Positions 46,696-58,343 of a stretch of DNA of 64,000 bases are shown here, one piece after another. The position numbers were made by a program, and so were the translations under genes. The notes under the pieces are model-generated. The model saw only the letters and a program-made list of their open reading frames with translations. It had not been told where the DNA came from and searched no databases. This DNA comes from Mariannaea sp. PMI_226 (taxonomy: Eukaryota > Ascomycota > Sordariomycetes > Hypocreales > Nectriaceae), in the NCBI GenBank assembly GCA_024336345.1, contig JANFOG010000002.1, positions 2,976,001 through 3,040,000 of the forward strand. Reading direction: 5' to 3'. Position 1 is the stretch's first letter. Each line of letters begins with the position of its first letter.

Positions 46696-48579
46696 GATGC
46701 CGTCGCGCGATTACGCGATGCACGATGAATGTAAAAACGAAATTGACAACGACAGACAGATGTGCAGGGCCGATTTGTGTCAAAAGTTCGGAGGGGAAGT
46801 TGCACGGATTGTCGAAAGAAAGAAGAGTGGCCGTGGAGTAAACACACTAGACTTGGGGGCGCGTTCGGGCGGATAAACAAGCGCAGTGGCGGGAATGCTT
46901 TACGCGCGGCTTCAGCAAAGCAGGAGCATAGGCGAAGATGAAGGCAATCGCGCAAAGCAAAATATTCTGCAGCGACAAAAGCCTATGCCGATGGCGACGG
47001 CGACGGCGACGTGTAAAGAGAGGTGGACGGCGTTGATGCGGGATGTTCGCGACGGGGTTGGAAGGGGAAATTTCAGGTTGGGGACCTTGGCTGGGTCGTG
47101 GAGCATGAGAGGGGAGGTGACCTGGGCCGACTTCACCAACGGTAAATGGCGTGGCTGGGGCCTGACCACCCTGATGTACTCCGTACCCGTGTACCATATA
47201 ACCAAATGCGGAACAAGCGCGGGTCGTTCTGACCAATTAGTTGCCGGATACGGCCACGGAAAAAGTAAACATCCGATGGATCTGGGGCCGTGCTTTGCAG
47301 GCATCCAATCAACTAACAAAACGAACTTGAAGACCTGGAGGCTCAGGGAACCGTCGCAGGTCTTGTCCCCCCTCTTCACTCCCGCTGGTGTTTAAGCAAG
47401 CGCTATCATTCCCGGCATATGTCCACAAGACGGGGGAGGGAGACTCACATATTTACTTTTTTATAGGTGCCTACCTACCTGGGGTCACTTTACTGTAGGT
47501 AAGTAGATACCCGTACCTCGATGTCAACACCAGGTTATGAACTATATGCAAAGTAGTCACATATTTACGTGCCTTTGGTAGCTATTTTTCATCAAAACAT
47601 AAACTACTACCACGTACTGCATAAGTAGATCAATCCTATCTTGCAGGCTTTTCTCTCGGCGCATCACCTAGTGGATTTCAAATGCATATATGTGGTACGT
47701 GCAGATCGAGCAGACCCTGACGTAGCTTTCTTGTGCTTATTGGATTCATAGCTAGGTGCATAATACGATGGACATTATAAGAGATACATTCACTACATCT
47801 GAGATGGCAAGGTTTCTGCATTCGGTGGTCCCTTTCAGCTTTCTAGGCACCTCATGTCGTGTTACACTGCTTCTGTCAAGTTTACTCCAAATTGAATATC
47901 ACGACGCTCAATCTAAGGAAGACAGAGTACACCAAAACCATCATACCTACCTACCTTAGGTACCTAATGTATTAGGCAGTTTGGCTAAATATGGCTGACC
48001 TCGCCCTTGGGTTCAATGCGCCAACTCGTTTTAGCCCATGGTTCAACGGTGACCACGCTGTTAACCCCATTTTTGGCTTAGTCTTGAGCCATCATTGGTT
48101 CCATTGACCTTCTGCAAGCCCCTGGCAGCCTCACCAGGAGGCGCAGCGTAGAAAAAAAGCACTGGAGGTACTTCATACTTCATGCTATGCCCCAATTTGG
48201 CCCAGATCGAAGACAAAACCCCCGAGCCATCTGGACACCTCGACCTTACGGCTTCCACATCTGGTACCCTGTTCTCGGTCGCGGGTCCGGCCTCTCTCAT
48301 CTTTCCTTTCCACGGCTCATGACCTTAGCTACCCCTTCTTTACCTCTCCTTGTCATCCCTCTATCATCCCTCCACAACTCCGAAGCATCCTCCCCGGTGC
48401 GATTCGGGGCTCCCACACTGTCGCAGATCCCGCTGCGCATCCTCTCTCGCCTCCCACGTTTCGACCGGCCGACACCTTCATGACCAGGCGCGTCGTCTGT
48501 TTGACCCCGATTTGTTCGCCCATGCTTCCCCCGTCTCTGCCTCTCTCATCCTGACGAGGCTCATTGCGCTTCATCCAAC
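46696..48579. other. Divergent intergenic region between rad21 and pmr1
   Basis: About 1.9 kb. CGCG-containing words cluster near rad21 (46704-46718 and 46911-46916). TACCTAC/GTAGGTA words occur at 47468-47515 and 47946-47962. From about 48300 the plus strand becomes CT-rich leading to pmr1. The open frame 46912-47379 (minus) is not protein-like. Confidence 0.5.
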
Positions 48580-51500
48580 ATGCAACTACCATGGACCGAG
48601 CGCAACGGGTCGGGGAATTCATCCCTACTCCCAATGGCCAATATCCCAACCATCATGGGTCTCGCCAGCGACAACCCGGATTCCAACGACGCTGATCGTC
48701 CACGCAGACCTTCCCGGCATGTTCGATCAACTTCATCTCATGCAAGGGTAAGACAGTACCTCGTGCCTTCTAGTATTCCAATTGTCCCATCCGCTAACCA
48801 CCAAATCAAAGAGCGTGGCAGATGAGTTCTCCTATATGACCCCGAGCGAAGCGGCCGCCAAGTTGCGAACCTCGTTAACCCATGGCCTTACATCGAACGA
48901 AGCCCTCTCGAGATTAGGCGAATATGGACCCAACGAGATTCCCCACGATCCTCCTGAGCCCTTATGGTTGCGTTTCGTGAAACAATTCCAAGAACCTTTG
49001 ATTGTGCTCCTCCTCGTTTCGGCCGGCGCCTCAATGCTATTGGGAAATACCGACGACTGTATCAGCATAACTGTTGCAGTCACTATTGTGGTAACAGTTG
49101 GTTTCGTCCAGGAATATCGATCAGAAAAGTCCATTGAGGCCCTAAACCACCTCGTGCCAAACCACGCTCACTTGGTTCGCGGATCATCCATCAAGTCTAA
49201 CGGAATCCCCGTCTGGCCACCACGCCCAGAAGATGCAAGTGATTCGGCTCCTTCCCCAGGCTCGATGACTCCTATTGGAGATATATTGGATGCAACATCA
49301 TCCAAGGTCATGGCAACACAACTTGTTCCTGGCGATCTGGTTCTCTTCACCACCGGAGACCGTATTCCAGCGGATATACGGGTAACCAAGGCTTCTGACC
49401 TGACCATCGATGCATCGAATCTGACGGGTGAGACGGAGCCTGTCCGAGTCACAGCAGACCCTCGTCTACGATTCGGCTCCTATGGCAAGGAGAAGTACCA
49501 ACATGGCCAACCCGATTCCCTGAAGCCTTCTGGCCATCATGATTCCCGCACAGAAGAAAGCACCCACAACATTGCTTATATGGGGACACTGATCAAGTCA
49601 GGCCACGGCCAAGGAATAGTCTTTGCGACTGGAGGAAACACCCATTTCGGCACGATCGCTACCAGTGTTTCGGGAACTGAAAGTCCTCGCTCCCCGCTTC
49701 AATTATCCATGGATGATTTGGGTTCTCAACTCAGCAAAGCCTCGTTTGTGGTCATTGGCCTTATATCCGTGGTAGGATGGCTCCAGGGGAAGAAGCTATT
49801 GGAAATCTTCCAAATCTCGATTTCACTCGCTGTGGCCGCCATTCCCGAAGGCTTGCCGATTATTGTCACAGTAACCTTGGCTCTTGGAGTGCATCGCATG
49901 GCTAAGCACAATGCAATTGTACGCAGGATGCCCAAGGTCGAGACTCTCGGCTCCGTAAATGTTGTTTGCACTGACAAAACCGGTACGGATAACCCACCGA
50001 ATCACCCAAGGGAAGAAGACAAACTAACGCATGCTCTCAGGTACGCTGACGACAAACCACATGACAACTACCAAGATGTGGTACTTTGGAACCGCTCAGG
50101 CTATCAATGTTGATGCCGATCACGTTGCTTCAGACACAAGCCCAGATCTCAACCCAGCGTGTCTCCGCGTGCTTCGAATTGGCAACGTCGCAAATAATGC
50201 ACGACTTGCTAAGAAGTATACGGACCGCGGTGCTGAGGCCAGTGCTGTGCTATCATCCACCTTGGGCCGTGAAGAGACATCTACTTATACTCGCTGGATT
50301 GGCCAACCAACGGATGTTGCCATGTTAGACATGCTTGATAGATTTAAGGAACATGATGTTCGGGAGTCCCTTGGTCCGCGGGTCGGTGAAACGCCTTTCA
50401 GCTCTGAGAGGAAGTGGATGGGTGTTATCATTGGATCCGACTCCAGAGGTGATAAGGAATACGCATACATGAAGGGCTCTATTGAGAAGGTGCTTGCCGC
50501 CTGCGACACATACCTCGAAAAAGATGGGAGGGAAATTGTTCTAGATTCTAACCGTCGTCGAGAGGCTCTCGAAGCTGCAGAGGCCATGGCGGTGCAGGGC
50601 CTGCGTGTACTGGCATTTGCCAGTGGTTCCGTTTCTAGATCCTCCAAGAATCAGCGATCTGTGCGTGCCACTGCTAGCCCTGAGCGGAGTGACAGTCCAG
50701 CACCTGCGCCCGAGGAAATCTTTAAGGGACTCACCTTTGCCGGTCTCGTCGGCATGCGTGATCCTCCCAGACCGGGCGTCGATCGTTCGCTCCGGCGATT
50801 GATGCGTGGTGGCGTGAAGGTCATAATGATTACCGGTGATGCTGAGACGACGGCTCTTGCCATTGGCAGGCAATTGGGCATGAACATTGCAGCTCCAAGT
50901 GGTCATACGAATGGCCAGGGAACGGTCAAACCTGTTCTGCGTGGTGACGAGGTTGATGCCATGTCCCTGGAAGATCTTGCTCAAGCCATGCAGCACACAA
51001 CAATATTTGCGCGAACCAACCCTGACCACAAGTTGAAGATCATCCGAGCCCTTCAGTCAAGAGGCGATATTGTTGCCATGACTGGTGATGGTGTGAACGA
51101 TGCTCCCGCATTGAAGAGGGCTGATATTGGCATTTCTATGGGCCGCCATGGGACAGACGTTGCCAAAGAGGCGGCAGACATGATTTTGACGGATGATGAT
51201 TTCTCCACAATTCTCCATGCGATCGAAGAGGGCAAGGGCATCTTCAACAACATCCAGAACTTTTTGACGTTCCAACTGAGCACAAGTGCTGCAAGCTTAG
51301 CTCTCGTACTAATCTGCACCTGTTTTGGGTTCAAAACACCCTTGAATGCCATGCAGATTCTCTGGATCAGTAAGTTTGCTCTACTAACTTGATTCGCCTA
51401 TTAGGTCGAATTTGCTAATTCGTAATGATAGACATCATCATGGATGGCCCTCCGGCTCAGTCGTTAGGTGTGGAAACAGTAGACCCCGATGTTATGACCA

Positions 51501-51967
51501 AACCTCCTCGAAGACGAGGTGATCCTGTGCTCACACGAGCGCTGATTACGCGGGTTTTAACGTCTGCTGCCATCATTACGATCGGAACAATGTTTGTTTA
51601 CAGCCGCGAAATGCTCGACGGCCAAGTTACTCGACGTGATACGACCATGACTTTTACATGCTTTGTGCTCTTCGACATGTTCAATGCCCTTAGCTGTCGA
51701 TCCGAGTCAAAATCGGTGCTCCGCGGCGAGGTTGGACTCTTCTCCAATAATTTATTCAACTGGGCCGTTTCTCTCAGCTTGGTGGGCCAGTTGCTTGTCA
51801 TATATTTCCCTTGGCTCCAGGAGACCTTTCAGACGGAGGCCCTCGGGTTCTTTGACCTTGTCCGTCTCGTCATACTGTGCAGTTCAGTATTCTGGGCAGA
51901 TGAAGTGAGGAAATATCTCAAGTACGGGCCACGGCGTTTTAACAATGGATATAGTCAGGCGGTATAA
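48580..51967 (+). CDS. pmr1: Golgi Ca2+/Mn2+ P-type ATPase Pmr1 (SPCA type)
   Basis: Exons 48580-48747, 48812-49982, 50041-51369 and 51432-51967 join in phase to 1067 residues. P-type landmarks are all present: L-T-G-E-T-E-P in the actuator domain, A-A-I-P-E-G-L-P in membrane helix 4, the phosphorylation site D-K-T-G-T-L-T, M-I-T-G-D-A and [11 protein letters not shown]. Helix 6 carries N-I-I-M-D, the Asn/Asp pair of the single ion site of secretory-pathway pumps. The pump moves Ca2+ and Mn2+ from cytosol into the Golgi, supporting glycosylation and ion homeostasis. Intron 2 splits the Gly codon of D-K-T-G-T, and intron 3 splits the helix-6 Asn codon. The start gives a 55-residue disordered head before S-V-A-D-E-F-S-Y; a nearby ATG in another frame (48592) hits a stop. 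Confidence 0.96.
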
Positions 51968-52483
51968 GAAGCAAAAAATTTTTTAGGTATATGGGTTGGA
52001 AGATATCTTTTTCAAGGCAATTGTACGACTAGGGGTCATCCAAGTATAGATACATGTGCAGGCCAATTGCATAGCGGATTCTTTGAAAATATGCTGAATC
52101 CAATACAATTAAATGAAAAATACGTATACACTGAGTTCCGGTACCCAAAGTTGCAATCTCAGCCCGAATTGTGATTGTTGAGTCCATTTTTGAAATTAAT
52201 AGTCGATAGAGAGGTGCAGGGTAGGCACCTTAGTGACCCCCCTACCTGAGGTTGAGGATTGGTGGGGAGAACGGGCAGCGTGTCACTAACAACGACTACA
52301 GGATCACCTACCTACCTCATTTACTCAATCTACGTCTTGAGGTATTCGCACGCCTTGTGCCGTTTGTGCGTACTTTGCGTAAGCCAATTTCTACGTCAAC
52401 GTCTCAACACTCCTGGAATCTGCACTGCTCTTGCCACAACGAAGAGTACGGGTAGCGATGCGCTCCCCGCCTAGACATCTCCA
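51968..52483. other. Intergenic between pmr1 and cog4
   Basis: Tandem orientation, so this holds the pmr1 trailer and the cog4 promoter. TACCTAC-type words occur near 52246 and 52308-52317. No coding potential. Confidence 0.5.
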
Positions 52484-54929
52484 ATGACCATGTCAACTCT
52501 CCCGAACGGCCATTCAGACAGTGACCACGCCTCCGTCGTCTCACCCTCCACCCTGACTATTCAAAATGCGACCAGCGATACCGAGATACGAAATGCGCTA
52601 GCAGCTCTTCACGCGCGCGAGAGCGCAATAACGTCCCGGCTCGATGCTCTTGTTGCTACCCAGGCCGATCTCTCGCGCGACCTTGGCCGTCTCGACTTGC
52701 TACGGGCTGGCCTCGGATCCCAGGTTATTGCTGCGCGTTCGGTTAGCAATGATATGCTGGCAGGTGCGGCGGACACGGCTGGTCGACTGAGCGACAAGGT
52801 TAGAGAGCTCGATCTAGAGAAGAGCCGTGTTGAGGATACACTTAGGGTGGTGGAACAAGTTGCGGAGCTCAAGGCATGCGTCAACGGTGTCGTCGGGTCC
52901 ATGGGTGCTCCCCAGGACTGGGAAGCAGCAGCTGGATATCTCTCAAGAGCCAGCAAGGTACCAGAAGAGATCATCAAGGGTTCATTTGCATCCAGCATAG
53001 TACCAAGTGTTGAGGTCCCTGATCCGCCGTGGGTGACGCTGGAAGATGCGAAGGAGAGCCTGTGTGGTCTGTTCCTCAGGGAGTTCGAGAAGGCTGCCGG
53101 GGAGAGCGACGGAGTTAAGGTCACTCGATTCTTCAAGCTGTTCCCCTTGATCGGCAGAGCAGACGTGGGCTTGGATGTATACGGCCGATATGTCTGCCAG
53201 GGTGTGGCAGGACATGCCCGAGCGACGCTGAAGAATACGGGTAGCCAGCTGCGGAACGAAGGACTCTTTTATGCCAATGCGCTAACAAAGTTGTTTGAAC
53301 ACATTGCGCAAATCGTGGAATATCACGGTGGTTTGGTTGAGCGACATTACGGTTCCGGCAAGATGGTTCGCGTTATCGATCGTTTACAGATGGAGGCGGA
53401 TGTGCAAGGCGGAATCGTCATCGACACATGGAGCGACGACCGTGGAATTGACAGAAAGTTGACGGATGTTAAGAGTTATCCTTTCTCATTCCTCGTGCAG
53501 AGCTTTCTCCCCGCTCCCCCCCGAGGAGGCACTCCGAGGGTGAACTCACCTGCTGTTGGAAATGGCAATAATCCTCGCAATAGCGAAGACGAAGGCGTTG
53601 ATATGAAAGAGGTCGATGGCTTGCTAAGTGAAATCTCGGTGATGCTGGGACACTGGTCGCTGTACACACGTTTTATAGCAACAAAGTGTAGAGTATGTTT
53701 CCCCCTTTGAACAACAGTCTTGATCACCATCTTACAATTCTTCACAGGTCCCAGATACACCAGATGATGCGCCACTCATCATGCCGGATGTACTGGTCAA
53801 GTCAAACCTCTACCGAAAAGTGTCAAGCAAACTGGTCGCACCCTACGACGTCATGACTACTTTCTTCTTCCGTCGCTCCGTCGAAAAGGCGTTCCAGATG
53901 GACGAGTATCCCCCCGGCTTATCACTCAGTATGAGCAAGTCTTTAGAGGGCAATACTCCATATATCATCATGGCCGTGGATGTTGCCATGTATATCGTCA
54001 ACAGCGTCATTGACAAGTCTATCAGGACGTTTCAAAGGGAGGTTATCACTTCAGTGGTGCACACAATTCGACGCGTTCTGACTGGAGACTTCATCGGAAT
54101 GATTCAGCGCAAGATGCGAGACGAGTCCTATCCAAAGCCTGTCGTTCAGGGTGGTTTTCCACCCGAGGACAAGATCATCCAGTTTATTGTTCTCATCAAC
54201 AGTCTGGACATGTCGAATGAGTATCTTACCAGAGTTATTTACAGCCGCATCGGCGACCCCGAAAGCAACCCCCAAAATGGAGCACTCAAGGAATCGTTCC
54301 CATTCGAACGGGATGCTGCGCTCGTCACAAATGCTTTGCATACACTTCAAACCGGGTTTATTGCCAAGAGCAGTGAATTACTGAATGAGGGCATCCAAGT
54401 GCTTTTTAACCAGGTCATCAAGCTTCGCCTTCGTCCTGTCCTGGCAGATGCCTTCCGAGACGTGGACTATGCTTTAACTGAAGACGACATTGCCGACATT
54501 GCTCAGCAGAATGACGAGACCGAGGATGAAATACTAGAGCAAGTACCGCGGCGCTTTGAGCACGGATGGGATCAACTCATGAAACCCATCGCCAGGTTGA
54601 TGACGCCTGGCACATACGCGACCCTCTTGGATATTACAGCCAAATACCTGGCGAAGCTGTGGGAGAAGAGAATCCTTGGCTACAGCGGACGCACCAATGC
54701 CTTTGGAGCTATTCGCATAGAGCGCGACTTCAGCGGGTTGGTTGACACTGTGTCGCGAGGCGACTACTCTGTGAGGGAGGTTTTTGCTAAAGTGACGCAA
54801 CTGTTGATGGTTGCGAACATGGAGGACGAGGAGTGGGATGAGCTGATGGCCTTGGAGGGCAATGATGGAATCGACTGGGTCCTCACAGAAGATGAAAGGA
54901 GAAGAGCAAGGAATTTGGTACAGCTCTGA
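52484..54929 (+). CDS. cog4: Conserved oligomeric Golgi complex subunit 4
   Basis: Exons 52484-53692 and 53748-54929, separated by a 55-bp intron at a phase-0 boundary, give 796 residues. The first 110 residues are a coiled coil (E-I-R-N-A-L-A-A-L-H-A-R-E and following heptads). The rest is the helical-rod COG4 domain, with recognisable blocks such as T-R-F-F-K-L-F-P-L-I-G, the I-A-Q-I-V-E-Y-H-G-G-L-V-E region and, near the end, W-D-Q-L-M-K-P-I. COG4 belongs to lobe A of the COG tethering complex at the Golgi, where it helps SNARE assembly for retrograde vesicle fusion and keeps glycosyltransferases in place. It follows pmr1 on the same strand 516 bp downstream. Length agrees with fungal homologues. 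A second ATG two codons in is also possible. Confidence 0.95.
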
Positions 54930-55678
54930 TGACTTTCGGGCGTTTTCCTGTTTGGTTTTAGACAAGGAGAGGATTCTGAAAAACTGAAGAACAAAAGTCA
55001 TTCTCAGGTTGATATGAGGCATGAATGAAGAGTTTATGTCAGGTCTGACGACATATATACCTACGTAACTTATACATAGACAGTTCCTATTGACCAAACA
55101 GCCCTATGCGATATCACCATCTTTCTCTAATACCTAAGTATGACCGCCATATGATAAGCATTGATCAATCAAGGATAGGATGGAACCTCCTACAGATGTA
55201 AGCTATTATCACCAGTCAAACTCCATGGAAGAGGGGCAACTCATAGACCAAAAAAAATTAGCGGGGGGCTTTCACTACGACCCCGCGCCCAAGGCAGCGC
55301 ACTAGCACGCTAAACGGCAGCCATTTGGCCCGAGTCTTGGGCGCCAACTGACCTGGAGGGGCACTAAACAATTTGCTGAACGAAGTCTCCGTTGAGGTGC
55401 CATGATGAGTGAGCATGAAGCCTGAGGCGATAGAAATTTTCAATGACTCAAAAGACGCCGCCTTCTCCCGACCAAACCTCAGGCTTTTTTGCAGGCAGCA
55501 GCATCTCATATTGATACCTCTCTCCGCTATTCGATAGTAGATTTGACTTGTTACTCTTTTATTTCCCCACCCTAGATCATTCCCCTCATCTTCCTTTGCG
55601 CTGGCTCTTCGTCCGGTCTGGTCGCCACTTACATCAGTCCTCGTGCGCCGCTTGACGTACCAGGCACTATCGTCATCC
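54930..55678. other. Intergenic between cog4 and sua5
   Basis: Holds the cog4 trailer and the sua5 promoter. A GC-rich hairpin-like stretch at 55261-55320 followed on the minus strand by a T run was checked as a tRNA and not accepted. TACCTACGTA and TACCTAAGTA words lie at 55060-55069 and 55131-55140. Confidence 0.5.
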
Positions 55679-56998
55679 ATGGAGACCCGGATAGTGAGGG
55701 TGCCCAACAAGGGCTCTTCCTTGGGAGCCTTTCAACCTGGAGAGGGCCTAGCCCGATTGGATCATTGGGAAGTTCAGAGTGAGCCAAAGGAGTCTCTGAT
55801 GGTGCTTCGGGATGCGGCGCAGGAACTCAAGACGAAGGATACCCCCGTGGCTTTCCCAACTGAGACGGTATATGGACTTGGTGCAGATGCTACACGCAGT
55901 GGTGCGGTCAAGGGTATTTATTCAGCCAAGGGTCGGCCTTCGGATAACCCCCTCATCATACATGTGTGCGATCTGGACATGCTCCGGCACTACTTGGACG
56001 CAAGCAACCAGGCAAACGGAGCCCAAGACCCCATACCAAGCAGATATAAGACCCTGATAGAGCGCTTCTGGCCAGGGCCCTTGACCATCCTGATGCCGAA
56101 CCCAGAACCGTCTAGGCTCGCTCCAGAGGTTACGGCTGGACTCAAGACGTTTGGTGTACGAATGCCTTCTTCACCCCTGGCTCTCTCTCTCATCTCCCTA
56201 GCTGGGGTTCCTTTAGCAGCCCCCTCTGCAAACGCTTCCACCAAGCCATCTCCGACCGCGGCGCAGCATGTCATGGACGACTTGAACGGGAGGATCGAAC
56301 TCATCCTGGATGGTGGGCATTGTGATGTTGGCGTGGAAAGCACTGTTGTTGATGGACTCTGTGACCCTCCAGTCGTTCTTCGTCCTGGCGGCATCGGGTT
56401 AGATGAGTTGAGGAGCTGCCCTGGCTGGGAAAATGTGGCTATCGCATACAAGGACAAAAGCGAGGAGGGCAAGGCGGCGCCCCGAGCACCAGGAATGAAG
56501 TACAAGCATTACAGCCCCAAGGCAAAGGTGGTGCTCTACGAATCGAGTTACGAAGATGGCTCATCGGGCATTGTCCAGTCAGATATTGCACATTCGAATG
56601 GAACTGCTGTTGGCACGCTCACAAATGGACACAAAACCACGAGAAAGATCGGTGTTATCCGCACTCAGAGGTGGCAGCCAGGGGCTGGCTTGCAATGCAC
56701 CAAGCTCAAGCCATCTGCCAATGATTCACAAGGGGATCGGGAGGAGCGGGAAGACTTGCCATATCAAGTTTATACGGGCGAGCTCCTAGATGAAGCCGGC
56801 CAAGTAGTTGGCCAAGTATTGGATATTGACCTTGGTAGAGAAACGGAAGGGATTGCTCGGGGCCTCTTCTCGGCCCTTAGGGAGTTTGATCGTCGAGGGG
56901 CCGACACCATATTTGTTGACGGGATAGAGGATAGAATCGATATCGCTGCAGCGGTCATGAATCGCCTCCGCAAGGCGGCTTCAGAGATTAGAGCATAA
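55679..56998 (+). CDS. sua5: Threonylcarbamoyl-AMP synthase Sua5
   Basis: Single exon, 439 residues. The YrdC-type domain (about 40-260) shows the substrate-binding motifs F-P-T-E-T-V-Y-G-L-G, K-G-R-P-S-D-N-P-L and A-P-S-A-N-A-S. The linker block P-G-M-K-Y-K-H-Y-S-P-K-A and a C-terminal Sua5 domain (about 285-437) follow. The enzyme uses Thr, bicarbonate and ATP to make threonylcarbamoyl-AMP, the first step in forming t6A at position 37 of ANN-decoding tRNAs, in the cytosol and probably mitochondria. The frame is open back to 55643, but only with a GTG start; the ATG at 55679 (context CATCCATGG) is chosen. If the upstream GTG were used, the basic leader could act as a mitochondrial signal. 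It converges on coatomer zeta, 197 bp between stops. Confidence 0.95.
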   Translation: METRIVRVPNKGSSLGAFQPGEGLARLDHWEVQSEPKESLMVLRDAAQELKTKDTPVAFPTETVYGLGADATRSGAVKGIYSAKGRPSDNPLIIHVCDLDMLRHYLDASNQANGAQDPIPSRYKTLIERFWPGPLTILMPNPEPSRLAPEVTAGLKTFGVRMPSSPLALSLISLAGVPLAAPSANASTKPSPTAAQHVMDDLNGRIELILDGGHCDVGVESTVVDGLCDPPVVLRPGGIGLDELRSCPGWENVAIAYKDKSEEGKAAPRAPGMKYKHYSPKAKVVLYESSYEDGSSGIVQSDIAHSNGTAVGTLTNGHKTTRKIGVIRTQRWQPGAGLQCTKLKPSANDSQGDREEREDLPYQVYTGELLDEAGQVVGQVLDIDLGRETEGIARGLFSALREFDRRGADTIFVDGIEDRIDIAAAVMNRLRKAASEIRA

Positions 56999-57195
56999 AA
57001 AAAAAACTCAGATCAATTGGACCTCCTTTTCTGGCATCGCCCTGTATAATAAAGCCCGCCCAACCAACCATTTGCCAATGCCAAACCCAGCAGCCTGACT
57101 ATGTAAGTTGCTGCATTGTGGTGCTAGAATAATGACAAAAACTCCCAAAATTGCCAGACAGACAAGACACGCTCTCTCTTTAAATCCCTCGTCTA

Positions 57196-57912
57196 TTACA
57201 GTCCCTGCCGAAGCCAGTCCGCCAATTTCGACTTTCCGAGTTGTGCCAGATTGTTAACGCCCTGCTCGCTGAGGTCGATGCGGCCAACGGGGACGTCCTG
57301 GGTGGGTGCGCGGCTGACTCGCTGGACGATAATAGTTGGGTCAGTCTCCAGGATGATGCCGTCGTCAACGATCTCGTCGATGGCGAGCGATACGAGGTCG
57401 TAGTTCTCAACAATGGTTCGCTTGTCCACGGATTGCCTGTTGGGGGAGGGAGTCAGTCAAGTGTATGCTTTCGAGGATAAGGGGGGGCACTGACTTGAAG
57501 AGGAGATGAAGGGAGTCCCGCAGAGCAAGGACGGTGTTGTAGAGGAGGATTTCGTTCTCATCGACACTGCCGACGACGTACATCATGACGTCTGACTCCA
57601 TCTTATACAGAATGATGCGGTTATCGTAGAGGATGATATCGCCAGTCTGCTTGGCCGTCTTCTCAAGAAGGCCCTTCTCGAAAGTCTTTTGCGCCTTTAC
57701 ATCGGCGTAAGGGTTAGCCGGGCCGACAGCTGGTGAAGGAAAACATCAGCATTACAAGATGCGCCCAGCGGGATAGCTTTCAGGGTCAAAAGGTACCTAC
57801 CATTAGGAGCTGAGTGTGGCGGAGAGAAGTACTTTGCGAATATCCGGGCACCATCCTCAATGCCAAGAATGAGGATGGCCTGGACGGAGAAAAGGGTCAT
57901 TCCAGGAGACAT
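57196..57912 (-). CDS. Coatomer subunit zeta
   Basis: Exons 57912-57801, 57729-57495 and 57436-57196 (introns 71 and 58 bp) give 195 residues, the usual size. It is a longin-like fold protein starting MSPGMTLFSVQAILIL, with D-G-A-R-I-F-A-K-Y-F, G-D-I-I-L-Y-D-N-R-I-I-L-Y-K and V-G-S-V-D-E-N-E-I-L-L-Y-N-T-V in the core. The end is G-K-S-K-L-A-D-W-L-R-Q-G-L. Zeta-COP pairs with gamma-COP in the COPI coat that buds Golgi-to-ER and intra-Golgi vesicles (Ret3 in yeast). The tail D-W-L-R-Q-G-L is common in fungal zeta-COP. Its 5' end faces mcm4 across 431 bp. Confidence 0.95.
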
Positions 57913-58139
57913 GGTGGGGAGATTATGCGCTGTTATGAAAGCCGATGTTGGCAGTTGTATTCTCTCCCACGAATGATACTATTGCGAAGCCGCCCCTCCA
58001 GACCGACCTCCAAATGCCAGCACGCCAGAAGCCAGATACCCACAACCTGTCCCCCCATCAGGGCGATTGCCGGTAAAATATTCAACCGATTCCGATGTAA
58101 CCTGTACCTGCTACTGTGGCCCCCTTGGGAAGACAAGCT

Positions 58140-58229
58140 GTCGCGTCTGCACGGACCACAAACCCTTTAATTGGATATTTTTTCGCGGTTTAGGAACCAC
58201 TTAACGCGTTGTGCGAAAATGGGACGCGA
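58140..58229. promoter_or_regulatory. Cluster of MBF/MCB-like CGCG elements upstream of mcm4
   Basis: Within 90 bases lie TCGCGT (58141-58146), TTTTCGCGG (about 58180-58188), the palindrome AACGCGTT containing the MCB core ACGCGT (58203-58210), and ACGCGA (58224-58229). The mcm4 ATG is at 58344, so the ACGCGT core is 135 bases upstream. ACGCGT is the known site of the MBF (Mbp1/Swi6 or Cdc10-type) G1/S activator. Seen: the sites. Inferred: G1/S control of mcm4, and possibly of the divergent coatomer gene. Confidence 0.6.
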
Positions 58230-58343
58230 CACACTCCCCTGTCCGTTGCCATAGTGCATCCCCTCCCCCTCGATTTCTCCATCTTGGCCAACAAACCCAC
58301 AGTTCTCAAGAGGTCTTCTTTGTGAACAACCACAACGACCACA

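Noticed and set aside
46912..47379. 155-codon minus-strand frame between rad21 and pmr1
   Set aside because: Not protein-like and overlaps another open frame on the opposite strand.
55258..55345. tRNA-like GC-rich hairpin followed by a T run on the minus strand
   Set aside because: I could not fit a canonical T-loop, anticodon arm and acceptor stem; probably a degenerate or chance fold. A covariance-model tRNA scan would settle it.
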